Assembly (NCBI RefSeq): GCF_024868665.1
Contig: NC_079899.1
Location: 26,617,687-26,681,686 of the forward strand
DNA: 64,000 bases
Reading direction: 5' to 3'
DNA from: Triplophysa rosa
Taxonomy: Eukaryota; Chordata; Actinopteri; Cypriniformes; Nemacheilidae
The notes under the pieces: model-generated
Databases searched by the model: none
What the model saw: only the letters and a program-made list of their open reading frames with translations
Told to the model about the DNA's origin: nothing
Part shown: piece after piece, positions 54,135 through 64,000 of the stretch
How the letters are laid out: each line of letters starts with the position of its first letter
Position numbering within the stretch: position 1 is the stretch's first letter
Translations under genes and position numbers: made by a program

Positions 54135-55367
54135 AGTCCCAGTGAAATTAAAATGGCTTATTTTTGCAATACTGCAGCGTTTACAGTAAACTGCTTATAT
54201 ATGTGGGTTATTTTTCTCTTTAAAATTCATGTTGCCTCATAACCTTCAGTTAAAATCTGAAAATGCACTTCCTTCCTGTAGTAACTATACATCTCAAATG
54301 ACATAAATTAGACGGCTTGGCCTGAGCATCCGTTAACTCCTCCCCTTCCACTGTCAAGGTTTTTGCATAGTCTGAAACTTTCATATGCGTTTTTCGTATT
54401 TTGCGCTGGTTTGTACGGTGTCTCTGAATTGTCAAAACGCCTTTCAAAATCCTTGATACGGAAGCGAAAAACGCAGAAAATCGAACCCAGTCCGAATTTA
54501 CGACGGATCGGAGGCAGCGTAAATGTGATTGACACAACCTGAGGTCGTATTCATTTTTTTAACGTACGAAAATTTCAGATGCAAATTTTAGATATGGGCT
54601 TCAGTCTACAGCCAGTTTTATTTCAAAATGAATGCAACAGCTGTTTTTACACATCCAATCAATTCGCAGTGAAAAACGCAAGCCACGGCCACTAATTCTC
54701 TTTTGAAATTCCTTTTCACTCAGAAATGCGTCAGAATACGGAAGTAAAAACGGTTGCGATCGCGGTTACACCCGGAAATGCGTCAGAATACGGAAGTAAC
54801 AGAATATCGACTGAGAAAAATAGCGGGTGGGTTTCTTTGCGATCTGATTGGCTGTATAAAAACTGCCTAGATGGCACAGGTACATCTGTAAGATGTCTGC
54901 TAAAGATCAGGAGAACATCTGTGTAAAAACATCTAATAAACATCTTAGAAAGAGCTGTTGTACAGCCACTCTAAATCCTACACATCTTAGACATCATCTA
55001 GATCTGACAGCAGATGTCTCAGATGTAGGGCAAACCACATCTGCCAGATGACTTTCAGATGAAAATGCAGACATCAAATGGATGTCTGCCAGATGTGCGT
55101 GTGCTATCAGGGTGGAGTTGCATTTTGACATGAAACCAGCAGCAGACTGACGGTTGAAGGGGAGGAGTTAACGGCCCTGCACAAGCGGTCTAACTGACGT
55201 CGTCTGATACAGAGAGCCACTAGAGGGCGGAAGTGCATTTTCACTTCGATTAAAGATTATGATTCTACATGAATTTTAAGTGAATGGCCCACACTGATAA
55301 GCCATTTTTAACAAACACTGCAATTTTCTATGAAATTGGCATTTTTGTTTTTAATTTCACCGGGACT
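54135..55367. mobile_element. TTAA-flanked element, copy 2, with inner insertions
   Basis: It fills most of zp3 intron 1. The ends agtcccagtgaaatta and taatttcaccgggact are inverted and flanked by TTAA (54131-54134, 55368-55371). It is three times longer than copy 1 because of inserted repeats, including an agatgt-rich block at about 54860-55110 that recurs in opposite orientation near 57780-57880. Confidence 0.75.
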
Positions 55368-56414
55368 TTAAATATGTTTTCAGATGACCGAAGATGAGCT
55401 GGTCTACACGTTTGTGCTCCGCTACACCCCTGAGCCGCTCACGGGCACATCTATAAACCGAGCTGAAGGAGCGGTCGTTGGCATTCAATGTCATTATCAA
55501 AGGTCATGACTTTTTGCTTTTTCGCACATTAACCCTGTGGTTGGCTGTTTAACCAGAGTTTTGTAAACTTTAAGACTAACTGGCTTTTATTTGAACATGC
55601 AGGAAACATGATGTGAGCAGTAACGTCTTGATGCCGACATGGGCTCCTTACGCCTCCACGCGGGTTGGCCAAGAACTTCTGCCGTTCTCCTTGAAGCTCA
55701 TGACGGGTCAGTGGCGGTCTCTTAAACTAACTTTACTCTCAGCATGTGGCTGTTATTGTAGTTTTCCTTCTGTTTTCAGATGACTGGATGTATCAGAGGC
55801 CATCAAACCTTTACTATCTGGGTGATTTCATTAACATCGAGGCGTCTGTGATGGTTTATAATCACGGTCCTCTGCGGGTGTTTGTGGACGGCTGTGTGGC
55901 CAGTCAGACGCCTGACGTGAGGGTTCCGCCGACGTACTCTTTGATTGAGAATAATGGGTAGGGTTTCTTCACGTCACCGGTCTGTGGATGTTCTCGTGGC
56001 CGGGTGAAGTTGTGCTGTAATAGTTTGTGTGTTTTAGGTGCTTTGTGGATGCCAGGAACACTGGCTCCAGGTCTGGGTTTCTTCCTCAGTCTCGCAGTGA
56101 TGTGCTTCAGTTTCAGCTGGAGGCGTTTATGTTCCAGCAGGGAGACCGTCCATCTGTAAGAGTGCCACGTCCTGTGAATGCCATCATGGTCTGATTTGTT
56201 TGACACTTTCTTGCTCTCTCAGATTTACATCACGTGTGTCCTGAGAGCCACTCTTGCCACAGTGCCCTCTGATGCCCCACACAAGTCTTGTTCTTTCTCT
56301 GGCGACAGGTCAGTTTCTGCTGTACTCTCCTGTGAACGTGGGTTTCTAAAGCTGTTCTTGACTGCACATGCGCACTCGACTGATGAGATCGGTTTTATAC
56401 GCGAGACTCTAGGA

Positions 56415-56607
56415 CAGTGGTCACCAACCCTGCTCCTGGAGATCGACCGTCCTGAAGATTTCGGCTCTAACCCCAATCAAACACACCTGAACTATCTAAT
56501 CAAGGTGTTCAGGTTTGCTTGATAATTACAGACCGGTGTGCTGAAGCAGGGTTGGAGCTGCAGTCTGCAGGATGGTCGATCTCCAGGAGCAGGGTTGGTG
56601 ACCACTG
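56415..56607. mobile_element. hAT-type MITE in zp3 intron 6
   Basis: A 193-bp element with about 40-bp inverted repeats (cagtggtcaccaaccctgct at the left end; agcagggttggtgaccactg at the right) differing at one position, flanked by the identical 8-bp duplication ctctagga (56407-56414, 56608-56615). Confidence 0.88.
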
Positions 56608-56846
56608 CTCTAGGAGTTTGACCATTTTCTGTTTGTAGGTGGCTTTCTGCTGATGGAAACGATCAAGTTTGTGGATGTTGCGACTCGACGTGCGGCCTGG
56701 AGACGACCTATACAGGTAGGTTTATTTAGTCTCTGCCTATTTGAAGGATTGCGGTCAACTTGAGTTTTGTGTTCCAGGTGTTCAGTGGGAAGGTCAGGTG
56801 TCCCTCAGTCCCTTCGTGGTTCAGGAACGACGGAAGCTTGGTTTTC

Positions 56847-56852
56847 AATAAA
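56847..56852 (+). terminator. zp3 polyadenylation signal overlapping stop
   Basis: The last codons read CAA TAA A, so aataaa contains the TAA stop. The mRNA would have almost no 3' UTR, an arrangement I recall from mammalian zona pellucida genes. Confidence 0.75.
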
Positions 56853-58174
56853 ACAAGTTTTTTTTTATTTCTGTGGCTGGTTCTGTCATTTCATACACAA
56901 GAATCTCACTTTCAGCTGCTTGTGACAATCCGTGCACTTACTAAACTGAAATTACCCACAACGCACTGCGAGAGGATGCAGTTGAGTGACACTATACTGC
57001 ATTAATATTATTTATACCACAGGGCTGTCGAATGCTTCAATCTGATTGGTTGACAAGCGTTCTATGGGTATGCATTAACTTTCAGTAAATGCCCACCCAT
57101 GAAGGTGTTCCAGGTCTGCTGACCTCATTACAGTTCCATGTCACTTCGCCAAGTTTAAACCACAGAAAGGTTCCTGTAGCCTACAGGCCATCACCGCACA
57201 CAAGCACCTGCTCTTCATCGACCTTTATCATGTCAAACTTGACTGTTAATGGAAATGTGTGCAGTTTCAATAATCATTTCAAAAGCAAGAAATACATATA
57301 CTGAAATCAAATAAACTAGAAAAACAAAATGCATCAACACTGATAGCCTACTAGTTCGTTTTCCTTCATGCTGATGAATGTTTTGATTGACCTACTCTTT
57401 CAAAAGTTTTTTACTGAAGTTGGGTGAATGAATTTATTCTCACTAGCTTGTTTGTCACATTACTGCAAACACGCAGGTATGCACGCTATATCTCGCTCTC
57501 GCACCAAATGGCTCAAGCTTCCAAGTCAGCTCGCTTTAACGGAAATGAGATGCGCAAGAAAGTAGTCGTGTCAACTGCATTTTAAAGACGATAACATGAC
57601 AAACATTGAACAATGTCTTGTGGAATAATTGACTCCGGTCCGTTCAATTATTGAAAAGCTAATGCTGCTTCGCGTCATGGCTGCATTCCCTGATGGCGCA
57701 CATCTATTTGAGGTCTGCGATTTCATCTGGCAGATGCCGTTTTCTCATTTGCTTTACATCTCGGAGACGTCATATAGACCTCTGTAAGATGTTCATGATT
57801 TAGAATGGCTGTACAACAGCTCTTAGATGTTTTTACACTGCAGTCGTCTTACAGATGTACCTGTGTTATCTGGGTTACCACCTCGGCGTGTGCATTAACT
57901 TTCGAATAATTGAACGGCCCGTCGTCAACTATTCCTTACATAAGTGATGCTTAACAAACTGAATTGTACAGTAAACAGTACGGGGTGGTTTCCTAGACTA
58001 AAATAAATGTAAGGGCTGTCCAAACTGAAAACCACTTTCACTGACATATCTTTAAATGCATCAGTGCCTGTGTGTTGCACACAAGTAATGTTTTTAGTAA
58101 GGCATGTTTGTTAAAACTACTTAAATTTTCTAATTAAACTAAAGCCTGGTCCTGGTTAAAGATGATCCATCATT
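56853..58174. repeat. Intergenic repeats downstream of zp3
   Basis: Motifs ggctgtcgaatgcttcaatc (57023) and, inverted, tgtgcattaactttcgaata (57889; compare tatgcattaactttcagtaa at 57067) mark a degraded element of roughly 900 bp. It includes the agatgt-type block near 57780-57880. No exon seen. Confidence 0.45.
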
Positions 58175-58410
58175 AAAGATGATTAAATATAGTGCAAGTA
58201 GGCAAACTGGGACACATCTGGCACCCTCATGGTTGTAAATCTGTATGCGAGTCTTTCGAGGAACACAAGATATTTGGAGAAATGTCTCAGTTGTTTTGTA
58301 TTCATACAATGGAAGTCAATGGGGTTCAGTGTTTCATTAGCAACATTCTTCAAAATATCTTTTGTGTTCTGAAGAAACTCATACAGACTTGACCTGAGGA
58401 CGAATAAAGG
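58175..58410. repeat. MITE fragment, same family as kcnk10 intron 6
   Basis: Blocks acacaagatatttggagaaa, atggaagtcaatggggttca and gaagaaactcatacagactt match the family at 17603-18260. Confidence 0.6.
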
Positions 58411-58549
58411 ACTGTTCCACAGGTGCATTGATATTGTGTTATTAAACAAAAATGAAAACCTGTATAAAACCCTTAATAGTTCTGTCCTTTATTCATTTAT
58501 TAGATTTTATTTATTAGAATGATCTTGCTTGGTCTATAAACACCATGCA

Positions 58550-58650
58550 CAGTGCTGTGTTTTACCTTTCTGTGTTTTTCTCCTAAAGCTGCTTTGGAAC
58601 AATGCACATCGTGAAAAGCACTATATAAATAAAATTGAATTGAATTAAAG
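58550..58650 (+). repeat. LINE 3' tail fragment
   Basis: It ends gcactatataaataaaattg followed by aattg repeats, typical of the 3' ends of fish L2-like LINEs; no coding part remains. Confidence 0.55.
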
Positions 58651-59044
58651 CTTATTTGGGTTTGACGGTTTAAAATCTAGTATTCTTAAAACGGAATAGG
58701 AATTTAAATGTGAATGAGTCACTTTTGCTGCGTTGCACACAGCCGATGACCTTTGAAACCCCAAATGTTTAACGCCTTAATGGAAATGAAAGACAAATGG
58801 CTTTGCCTTTTCTCTTGAATGTTAATCTGTTTCTGGCTAAAAACCTGCCGTAACAGTTGCTGGGCTTTCTTTTGTTTTAATCACAGATGTGTTGGGTGTG
58901 TATGGAGACACACCCCAGATATCTGTCTGGTTTCACCCTTGAAGGAATTTGGAGTTTCTGTTGAATCCCGCAGAGCGCTGATCCCAAGAGCCGTTTCTCT
59001 CTCTAGTCTCAATAACTTTGATGCTGGTGTGTGTTTGATGTCAG
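58651..59044. other. Intergenic, no gene seen
   Basis: Sequence between the LINE tail and the 3' end of the small minus-strand gene; nothing supported. Confidence 0.45.
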
Positions 59045-59050
59045 TTTATT
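59045..59050 (-). terminator. Polyadenylation signal of the small gene
   Basis: tttatt on the plus strand reads aataaa on the minus strand, about 140 nt after the stop codon at 59190. Confidence 0.5.
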
Positions 59051-59189
59051 GAATAATAACAATCATTAGTTAAACACAGACACAGTTTCATTATTTTAAG
59101 GTTGTTTTAATGTCATTGCTGAAGCCCAGCGTCGCTCAGTGCAGGATTGGACAGAATCTTCTCCTCCTCCGTCATCAGCTCAGACTCCA

Positions 59190-60072
59190 TCATTTTTTTT
59201 TATGTTGGTCACTTTTGCCACATTGACCTTGACCTCCGTGGCCGTGTCCATGTCCGTGCTCTTGACCCTTTCCCTTTCCTTTTCCTTGACCCTTGCCCTT
59301 TCCCTTCTTCCCCTGTTAAGAAGAAGCAGTAAGATTAAAATGGGCAGCGGACTCCTTGCTAAGCTCCACCTTAAAACTATTACCGACCAATCGTCATATC
59401 AGACGAGCTTTCACTAGTAACAGCAGACAGGTGGGCGGGGCTTAGCGAAGGCTCTAATTGCAGATTTACACGTTGTTTTTATACATCATTCTCACCTTTA
59501 CTCCTTCATCTCCGGAGCACTGTAAGGAAATATTACAGTATATCATTAGTCAAATAGAAACTTTCTAATTAAAAACTACTAAAAACAAAAACGTTATTAT
59601 GGCCCTTATTATTAATAAGTGTCAAACAGGACTGAGAGTGCAATGGCATCCTGAACAGCATGCAGGATCAAAATATTTCATAGGCCTATACAAACATACT
59701 AAATATACAAGTGTTGTGTGTAGGGTTGTGTAGTAAATGAAGATGCGATGATACCTCTGATCCAGAGTCAGAATCGTCTTGGGTGCAGGGCTGTTTACAA
59801 ATCAGTAAATCAAAAGAATTATTGTCCTGTTTCAATGCTCGTTTTAATTTAGGACATATTTAAATGTCATTTATTTAATCTGCACGTATTCATTCATATG
59901 TCTTTTTGTGATCTTTTGTGAATTTTACCTTTTGGTGTTCTGTAGAAGATATCAAGAAATGAAAAGAAAATCAATTGAATTGGTTGTAAATGGTAGACAC
60001 AATAAATATAATATATACATTGAATAAAAATATCTTTACAGTCAAACATCACCTACCCTGTTCACAGCTCAT
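59190..60072 (-). CDS. Candidate small Gly/Lys/His-rich protein with micro-exons
   Basis: I do not recognise this gene. Five minus-strand coding exons, all with AG/GT borders and matching phases, join into 69 codons: 60057-60072 (after an acceptor; ATG at 60072), 59929-59939 (11 nt), 59755-59790 (36 nt), 59496-59519 (24 nt) and 59190-59312 (stop TGA 59192-59190). The protein begins MSCEQEHQK, continues PCTQDDSDSGSE and CSGDEGVK, then a repetitive GKGKGQGKGKGKGQ stretch, a GHGHGHGHGG metal-binding-like tract, and ends CGKSDQHKKK. It has no signal peptide or membrane segment. A TATA box and a short noncoding exon ending at 60340 lie upstream. Role unknown; His/Cys content would suit metal or nucleic-acid binding, and the composition recalls epidermal low-complexity proteins. 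Single-genome reading without transcript support. Confidence 0.6.
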
Positions 60073-60339
60073 ACTGAGAGATCAGATGTGTCAGCACAGA
60101 AAAAAACTGCACAAAAAACATAAGCAGATTGTTCATTTCTATTATATATCTCGACTGTACACTTTCATCCGGTGCATTTTTAATTCGGTTTAATTTATTA
60201 GTATCTACATCAACAAGCACACCAAGAAATACATTTCTTCTTTAAGGTTCAATCTGTTTTCTTTTTAGTTAGCCCGTATCATTTCTTTGACCTGAGAGCA
60301 ATAGCACGATCAGTCGTTAAGATGTGAAATATTTCTTAC

Positions 60340-60396
60340 CTCGTGTCTTGTCTTGCTCCTCACTGTGAAAACGATGTTTTCATGCCTGTATTTATA
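60340..60396 (-). promoter_or_regulatory. TATA box and 5' UTR exon of the small gene
   Basis: On the minus strand tataaata (60389-60396) is followed about 30 bp later by a probable start site near 60360 and a short exon ending cacgag|gtaag at 60340. The exon has no useful ATG, so translation would begin in the next exon at 60072. Confidence 0.5.
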
Positions 60397-60483
60397 CATT
60401 AGGTCCTCCCTCAGGTGACGGCACACACATACCTGCCCGTCCACACCCTACACTGGATAATCAGGCGAGCATTTAAGGTGAGG

Positions 60484-60516
60484 TTGTGCGTGCGTGCGTG
60501 CGTGCGTGCGTGCGTC
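60484..60516 (+). repeat. (GTGC)n microsatellite
   Basis: About seven gtgc units. Confidence 0.95.
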
Positions 60517-61018
60517 TACATTAAAACAGCAGCTACACACACTAAACACTGCTGTCTGAACAACTGCGTGAGTCTTTATTGAGTGCATTATTGGCAGATG
60601 CTCTAAACAACATGAAGTCACAGTGACGTACAAAACGAACTAAAATACTTCTCCTGCAAACAAATGACACAGAACATCAGTAAAGGTTTAAGTGCGCTGT
60701 AGATGTGCTCTGTGAATGGAGATGGAATTGTATCGTTGATGTTATCTGGATGGTGGAACGCCCAAAATATTTTGGCAGGTAAACAGAAACAGACATCATA
60801 ATTATGGCCTTGTGTTTCCACAGTTAAAAAAACCTGAAAGTCGACAAAAATCTTACAAGGAAATTATTCTTCACCGAAGTTCAACAACCAGACAATGAGT
60901 TTTAAAGTTTGACAGAGTCATTTAACAGAAGACCTCAAGGAAATTATTTTTCCCACTTGAAGATGTGGAGAAATGTTTAAGTTTAATACGTAAAACCACA
61001 AAGAATTTTTTACCTTCC
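60517..61018. other. Intergenic, no gene seen
   Basis: No exon, RNA gene or repeat boundary supported. Confidence 0.5.
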
Positions 61019-61031
61019 CTGTGTGTGTGTG

Positions 61032-61063
<32 letters not shown>

Positions 61064-61070
61064 TGCGTGC
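61019..61070 (+). repeat. (GT)n-(GTGC)n microsatellite
   Basis: About 13 GT units followed by about six gtgc units. Confidence 0.97.
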
Positions 61071-62757
61071 ATTAAACTTCATGGTGGATTCAGGTCTTTA
61101 TTGAATAAACTTTTTGATCACATATGCATTTATGTCATTTAAAATGTTGTCATTACCTTATGTGACATTTTTTTGGAATGTTTGTGTGCAGGGAAACATT
61201 TGAAGAGTTTGGTTCCAAAATGAAATAACTCCGTTTTTAAAATAGATCAAAAATCATGTTTTTTTATTATGTTAACATGTTTTAATTGTGTAAGCTGTAT
61301 TTTTTGTTATTATTGCTTAAATGAAAACAAACCAACTGCAGTTTGATTTATATTAATACGCCCTGTGCACAAGTGTAACGAAGAACTTCCGCTGTCGCCA
61401 GAAGTCAGGATGTCACAGTTTCCGGTTTGCACGCGCACTGCAAAATGTCAGTGTTCACAAGATGTCTTCAAGATCTGCCAAAATAAGCATTAACGATGTA
61501 CACTGAAGCAAGCGGGACAAAGGATTCAAGCTCTATACAGTATATCGAGTTATAAGCTCGTCGCAAAAGCTCACCGGCGCCATCTTGTGCAACTAGCCCA
61601 TTAAAAAGGTGGTAAACTAATCTGTCCATTCTGAGAAGTACGTTTCAAAAGAAAACAACAGGAAGAGAATTCTTTGTTATGTAGAGAGAGACAGGAGCTC
61701 AATGGTGTTGGGTGTAATCCAGTCAGTGTCCTGTGAGCTACACCCATAAAAACACATCTTCACTTTAACAGACGTGAACCACAAATAACAGCACACGAAA
61801 ACAAAAACTGTTACAGTATAGACAAGAGGCTCCACCCTGATGGAAAACACACTCGTTTCTATGACAAAATTAGACAAAAACATCCACAAATAGCCTACTT
61901 GATATTGTCAAACATCGTAAATGATGCAAACGCGCGTGCTTGTTGGAAAGAAGGCTTACAAATGAGATCTCAAATGTTTCTCCAAACAGTATCAAGGCCA
62001 GTGGAAACCCAAGACCTCACATCTCACATGTGTCTCAAACTGTGCTTAGATCGTTAAAGTCTGCAGTTCAATACTTGTTTATGTTTGAATGCAAACAGAA
62101 TTAAATTAAATGAAACCTGAAGAGTGAATGTAAATTGACTCTGTGTTAATTATTAGTGAGAGGAACAAACAGAATGCTTGTTTTTTTGAAAACACAAAGC
62201 ATCATGGGCGTATCGCTGAGTGTGGAATAACTCGCTTACACTTTCTAAAGGGTGTATGAATTCTTCACCATCACTCGTGTGTAATAGAAGTCATCAGATC
62301 ATGGCATATTAGTCACCCAACGGTTCATATTAACGCGTATCTGAAAACTATGTGAACCTGCGCTTACTTGGATTAATATGCGTTCATGATTTTGTGAAAA
62401 CACAAAGCCAGGAGAATATTAGACACGACACAGCAAATGATTTCATTGTGCTCGACTGAATCAGCCTGCTCAAGGGGAATCAAGCGAATCTAACAAACAC
62501 ATGCCCGAGTCATGTTCCATCTGAAAATCAGCAGGGAAAATCCCTTTTGCATAATGAACATTTTTGGGGAGCATTAAGATGTTTTTAATTGTGTTGTCAT
62601 TACATTTAATAGGCCGATTATCAAAAGACTTTTGGATTTTGTAGTAAAATATGACCCAGATTTATCTGATCAGTTACATGAGCTTATCTGCTCTCATGAC
62701 ATCACTTTTGTTTAATTGTGACATCACTTGTCAATTGTGAAAGCTCTGGCTGTCCAG
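61071..62757. other. Intergenic, no gene seen
   Basis: AT-rich sequence with no exon that has matching splice borders on either strand. Confidence 0.5.
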
Positions 62758-62870
62758 GACCCAATACACACACATTTGTTTGGATATTTTTGTGAGGACT
62801 TTCCATGGATGTCTATTGTTTTTGAAGTAATGGTATTTTCTATTCCCTACCCCTAACCAATCCCTCTCTC
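62758..62870. repeat. Microsatellite-associated teleost repeat, partial
   Basis: ttgtgaggactttccatgga and ccctacccctaaccaatccc correspond, inverted, to the element at 46680-46950. It is again bordered by CA/CT repeats. Confidence 0.55.
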
Positions 62871-62895
62871 TCTCTAACACACACACGCACGCGCA

Positions 62896-63922
62896 CAGGG
62901 CCACCGGCCCTTCCTCTGTTGGTTGGTGGTGCCCTAGGCAAGATTTTAGATTGCGCCCCTACTATACAAAATAAAAAATGAAAATATATGAAAATTAACT
63001 TTTTTTAAGCAAAATTGACATTTATTTTTATATAACATGAATTGTGATTAACATTAATCGGAAGTAAATAAATAACAACTACAAAAGATGTTTTTAATTA
63101 CTAATAACGCTGAAAATAAAATAAAACTTTCTCAACAATACTGTCATGGAAAATTAGAGCTCATAGAACGAATATTTGATTATTATTATTATTTAGATAA
63201 AGGTCAATGAGAAAGTTTTTTTTTTACATTTTGTAAATCTCTGCACAAATGTTGTAGGGACACAAATAAAAGCTTATTGTTTTGTTTTGTATTTTCTTAA
63301 ATAAATGGCAAAGCAGTCAAAAACAGCAGCACTCAGTGTTAAATGGTTGCAAATAAGCAAGCTGCTCCGAGTGGGATTCGAACTTAAAACAGGCAGCACT
63401 TTTCCACCATCGCGCCGAATCGTTCTCGTTGCTAATCGTTCCACTCCGTGCCGATCCATGCCAGCCGGTTTCTTTTTCCACCGCAGAGCTGAGAAGTGAT
63501 AACGGACATTTTTAGAATTGTGCCTCGGTAACACAAGAGACTGAGCTATAACGGCTCTGCGCGCATTCATTAGCACGATCGAGAACAGTCTGTAATCGTG
63601 TCGTGTCGAACCAGGCTCACGTGGAAACATAACTGTAACCGTTTCAGACTGTGCTCAGAACGATTCGGTGCGATGGTGGAAAAGCTTTAACCACGAGGCC
63701 ACAGAATGGCATACGTCAAGGGGGCATTTCTTGAACTCCCGGATGCTGGTCTCCGTTTCACATGGATAATTAATGCGTTAAGATGATCAATCATAGTTAA
63801 TCATAATCGCGTCATGATGCAATAAGCTGTTCACATGTTGCGCTCTCGTCTGACGTCCCTCTGGTCATTTTGCGCCCTAGGCAACTAACTGCCTGTGTCA
63901 CCTCTGCCACGGGCCGGCCCTG
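62896..63922. mobile_element. hAT-like element with nested insertion
   Basis: The left end cagggccaccggccc and the right end gggccggccctg are inverted, followed inward by gtgccctaggcaagatt and, inverted, attttgcgccctaggcaact. The flanks cacgcgca and cgcgcgca agree at 7 of 8 positions, consistent with an hAT 8-bp duplication. It contains a tRNA-like segment that is itself interrupted. No transposase frame. Confidence 0.65.
63399..63684. mobile_element. Inner palindromic MITE
   Basis: A 286-bp segment with 28-bp inverted repeats (cttttccaccatcgcgccga at the left, tcggtgcgatggtggaaaag at the right, one mismatch). On the minus strand it separates an A-box-like motif (tggcctcgtggttaaagc, 63701-63684) from a B-box-like motif (gttcgaatcccac, 63383-63371). 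Confidence 0.6.
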
Positions 63923-64000
63923 CGCGCGCACAGTCGCGCGCACACACACTGAAGAATCTGGTTTATCAACATGAATAAGAGTGAAAGTGCAGCTGTAATT

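Larger units (their letters stand above)
53573..56851 (+). pseudogene. zp3: Zona pellucida glycoprotein 3 (zp3-like), in-frame TGA
   Basis: ZP3-type proteins polymerise through their ZP domain to build the egg envelope. Exons: 53573-54082, 55384-55502, 55603-55706, 55780-55957, 56038-56155, 56223-56308, 56639-56715 and 56778-56851. Splice borders and phases agree and give 421 codons. The signal peptide is MEFLRGVIGALLFLVSLCDA. A Pro-rich region leads to the ZP domain (EVKQDLFGNGQLI, TEDELVYTF, RPSNLYYLGDFINIEASV, VFVDGCV, GDQVCGCCDSTCG). Codon 114 (53912-53914) is TGA where family members have the first ZP-domain Cys, before GESAVLVEV. Everything else is intact. It may be a recent pseudogene, a single-base sequencing error (TGY to TGA), or, least likely, recoding. 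No C-terminal membrane segment is seen, as in many fish ZP3s. Confidence 0.85.

Noticed and set aside
59139..59417. Plus-strand 92-codon hydrophobic frame
   Set aside because: It is the antisense of the last exon of the small minus-strand gene; the Leu/Ser repeats mirror the Gly/Lys repeats.
63274..63630. A 118-codon minus-strand frame
   Set aside because: It spans the nested palindromic MITE and the tRNA-like segment inside a transposon.

Overview
The window is vertebrate nuclear DNA from a ray-finned fish, most likely a cypriniform (the lineage is inferred). The reasons are multi-exon genes with GT-AG introns, a conserved kcnk10 - spata7 - ptpn21 gene order that also exists on human chromosome 14q, an egg-coat zp3 gene of teleost type, and dense teleost repeats: tRNA-derived SINEs with a conserved 3' tail, a Tc1 transposon, many short hAT-like and TTAA-flanked elements, and CA/GT microsatellites. 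One run of Ns (46192-46623) is an assembly gap inside a ptpn21 intron.

Layout. 1-5919: no convincing gene; one full SINE, two SINE tails and a nested inverted-repeat element. 5920-13681: an almost complete Ty3/gypsy-type LTR retrotransposon with near-identical LTRs, a tRNA-His-like primer site, gag, pol and integrase regions and a polypurine tract. Gag is broken near its start, and the gag-pol junction carries a well-formed -1 frameshift signal (slippery heptamer plus predicted pseudoknot). 13686-16131: a repeat and an L2-like LINE 3' end. 16822-24880 (minus): kcnk10 (TREK-2 potassium channel), seven coding exons, 572 residues, with an unusual residue in the second selectivity filter. 26346-29872 (plus): spata7, eleven coding exons, head-to-head with kcnk10. 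31.4-51.6 kb (plus): ptpn21 (FERM-domain tyrosine phosphatase), nineteen coding exons, 1160 residues; its introns hold an hAT-like element, a Tc1 transposon with an intact catalytic triad, and several MITEs.

53573-56851 (plus): a zp3-like zona pellucida gene, eight coding exons, complete except for an in-frame TGA exactly where the first conserved cysteine of the ZP domain is expected. Its stop codon overlaps the polyadenylation signal. 59190-60072 (minus): a candidate small gene assembled from splice signals, five tiny coding exons (one of 11 nt) with consistent phases, encoding a 69-residue Cys-Ser-Asp then Gly-Lys-His-rich protein, preceded by a TATA box and a 5' UTR exon. This is the most novel-looking locus in the window. 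60.5-64 kb: microsatellites, unannotated DNA and a nested hAT-like element.

The genes do not form an operon or a shared pathway. The conserved trio is ancestral vertebrate synteny; zp3 and the small gene lie beside it. Exon boundaries were derived by reading splice sites and reading-frame phases by eye and by recalled similarity to vertebrate orthologues; no search was run.
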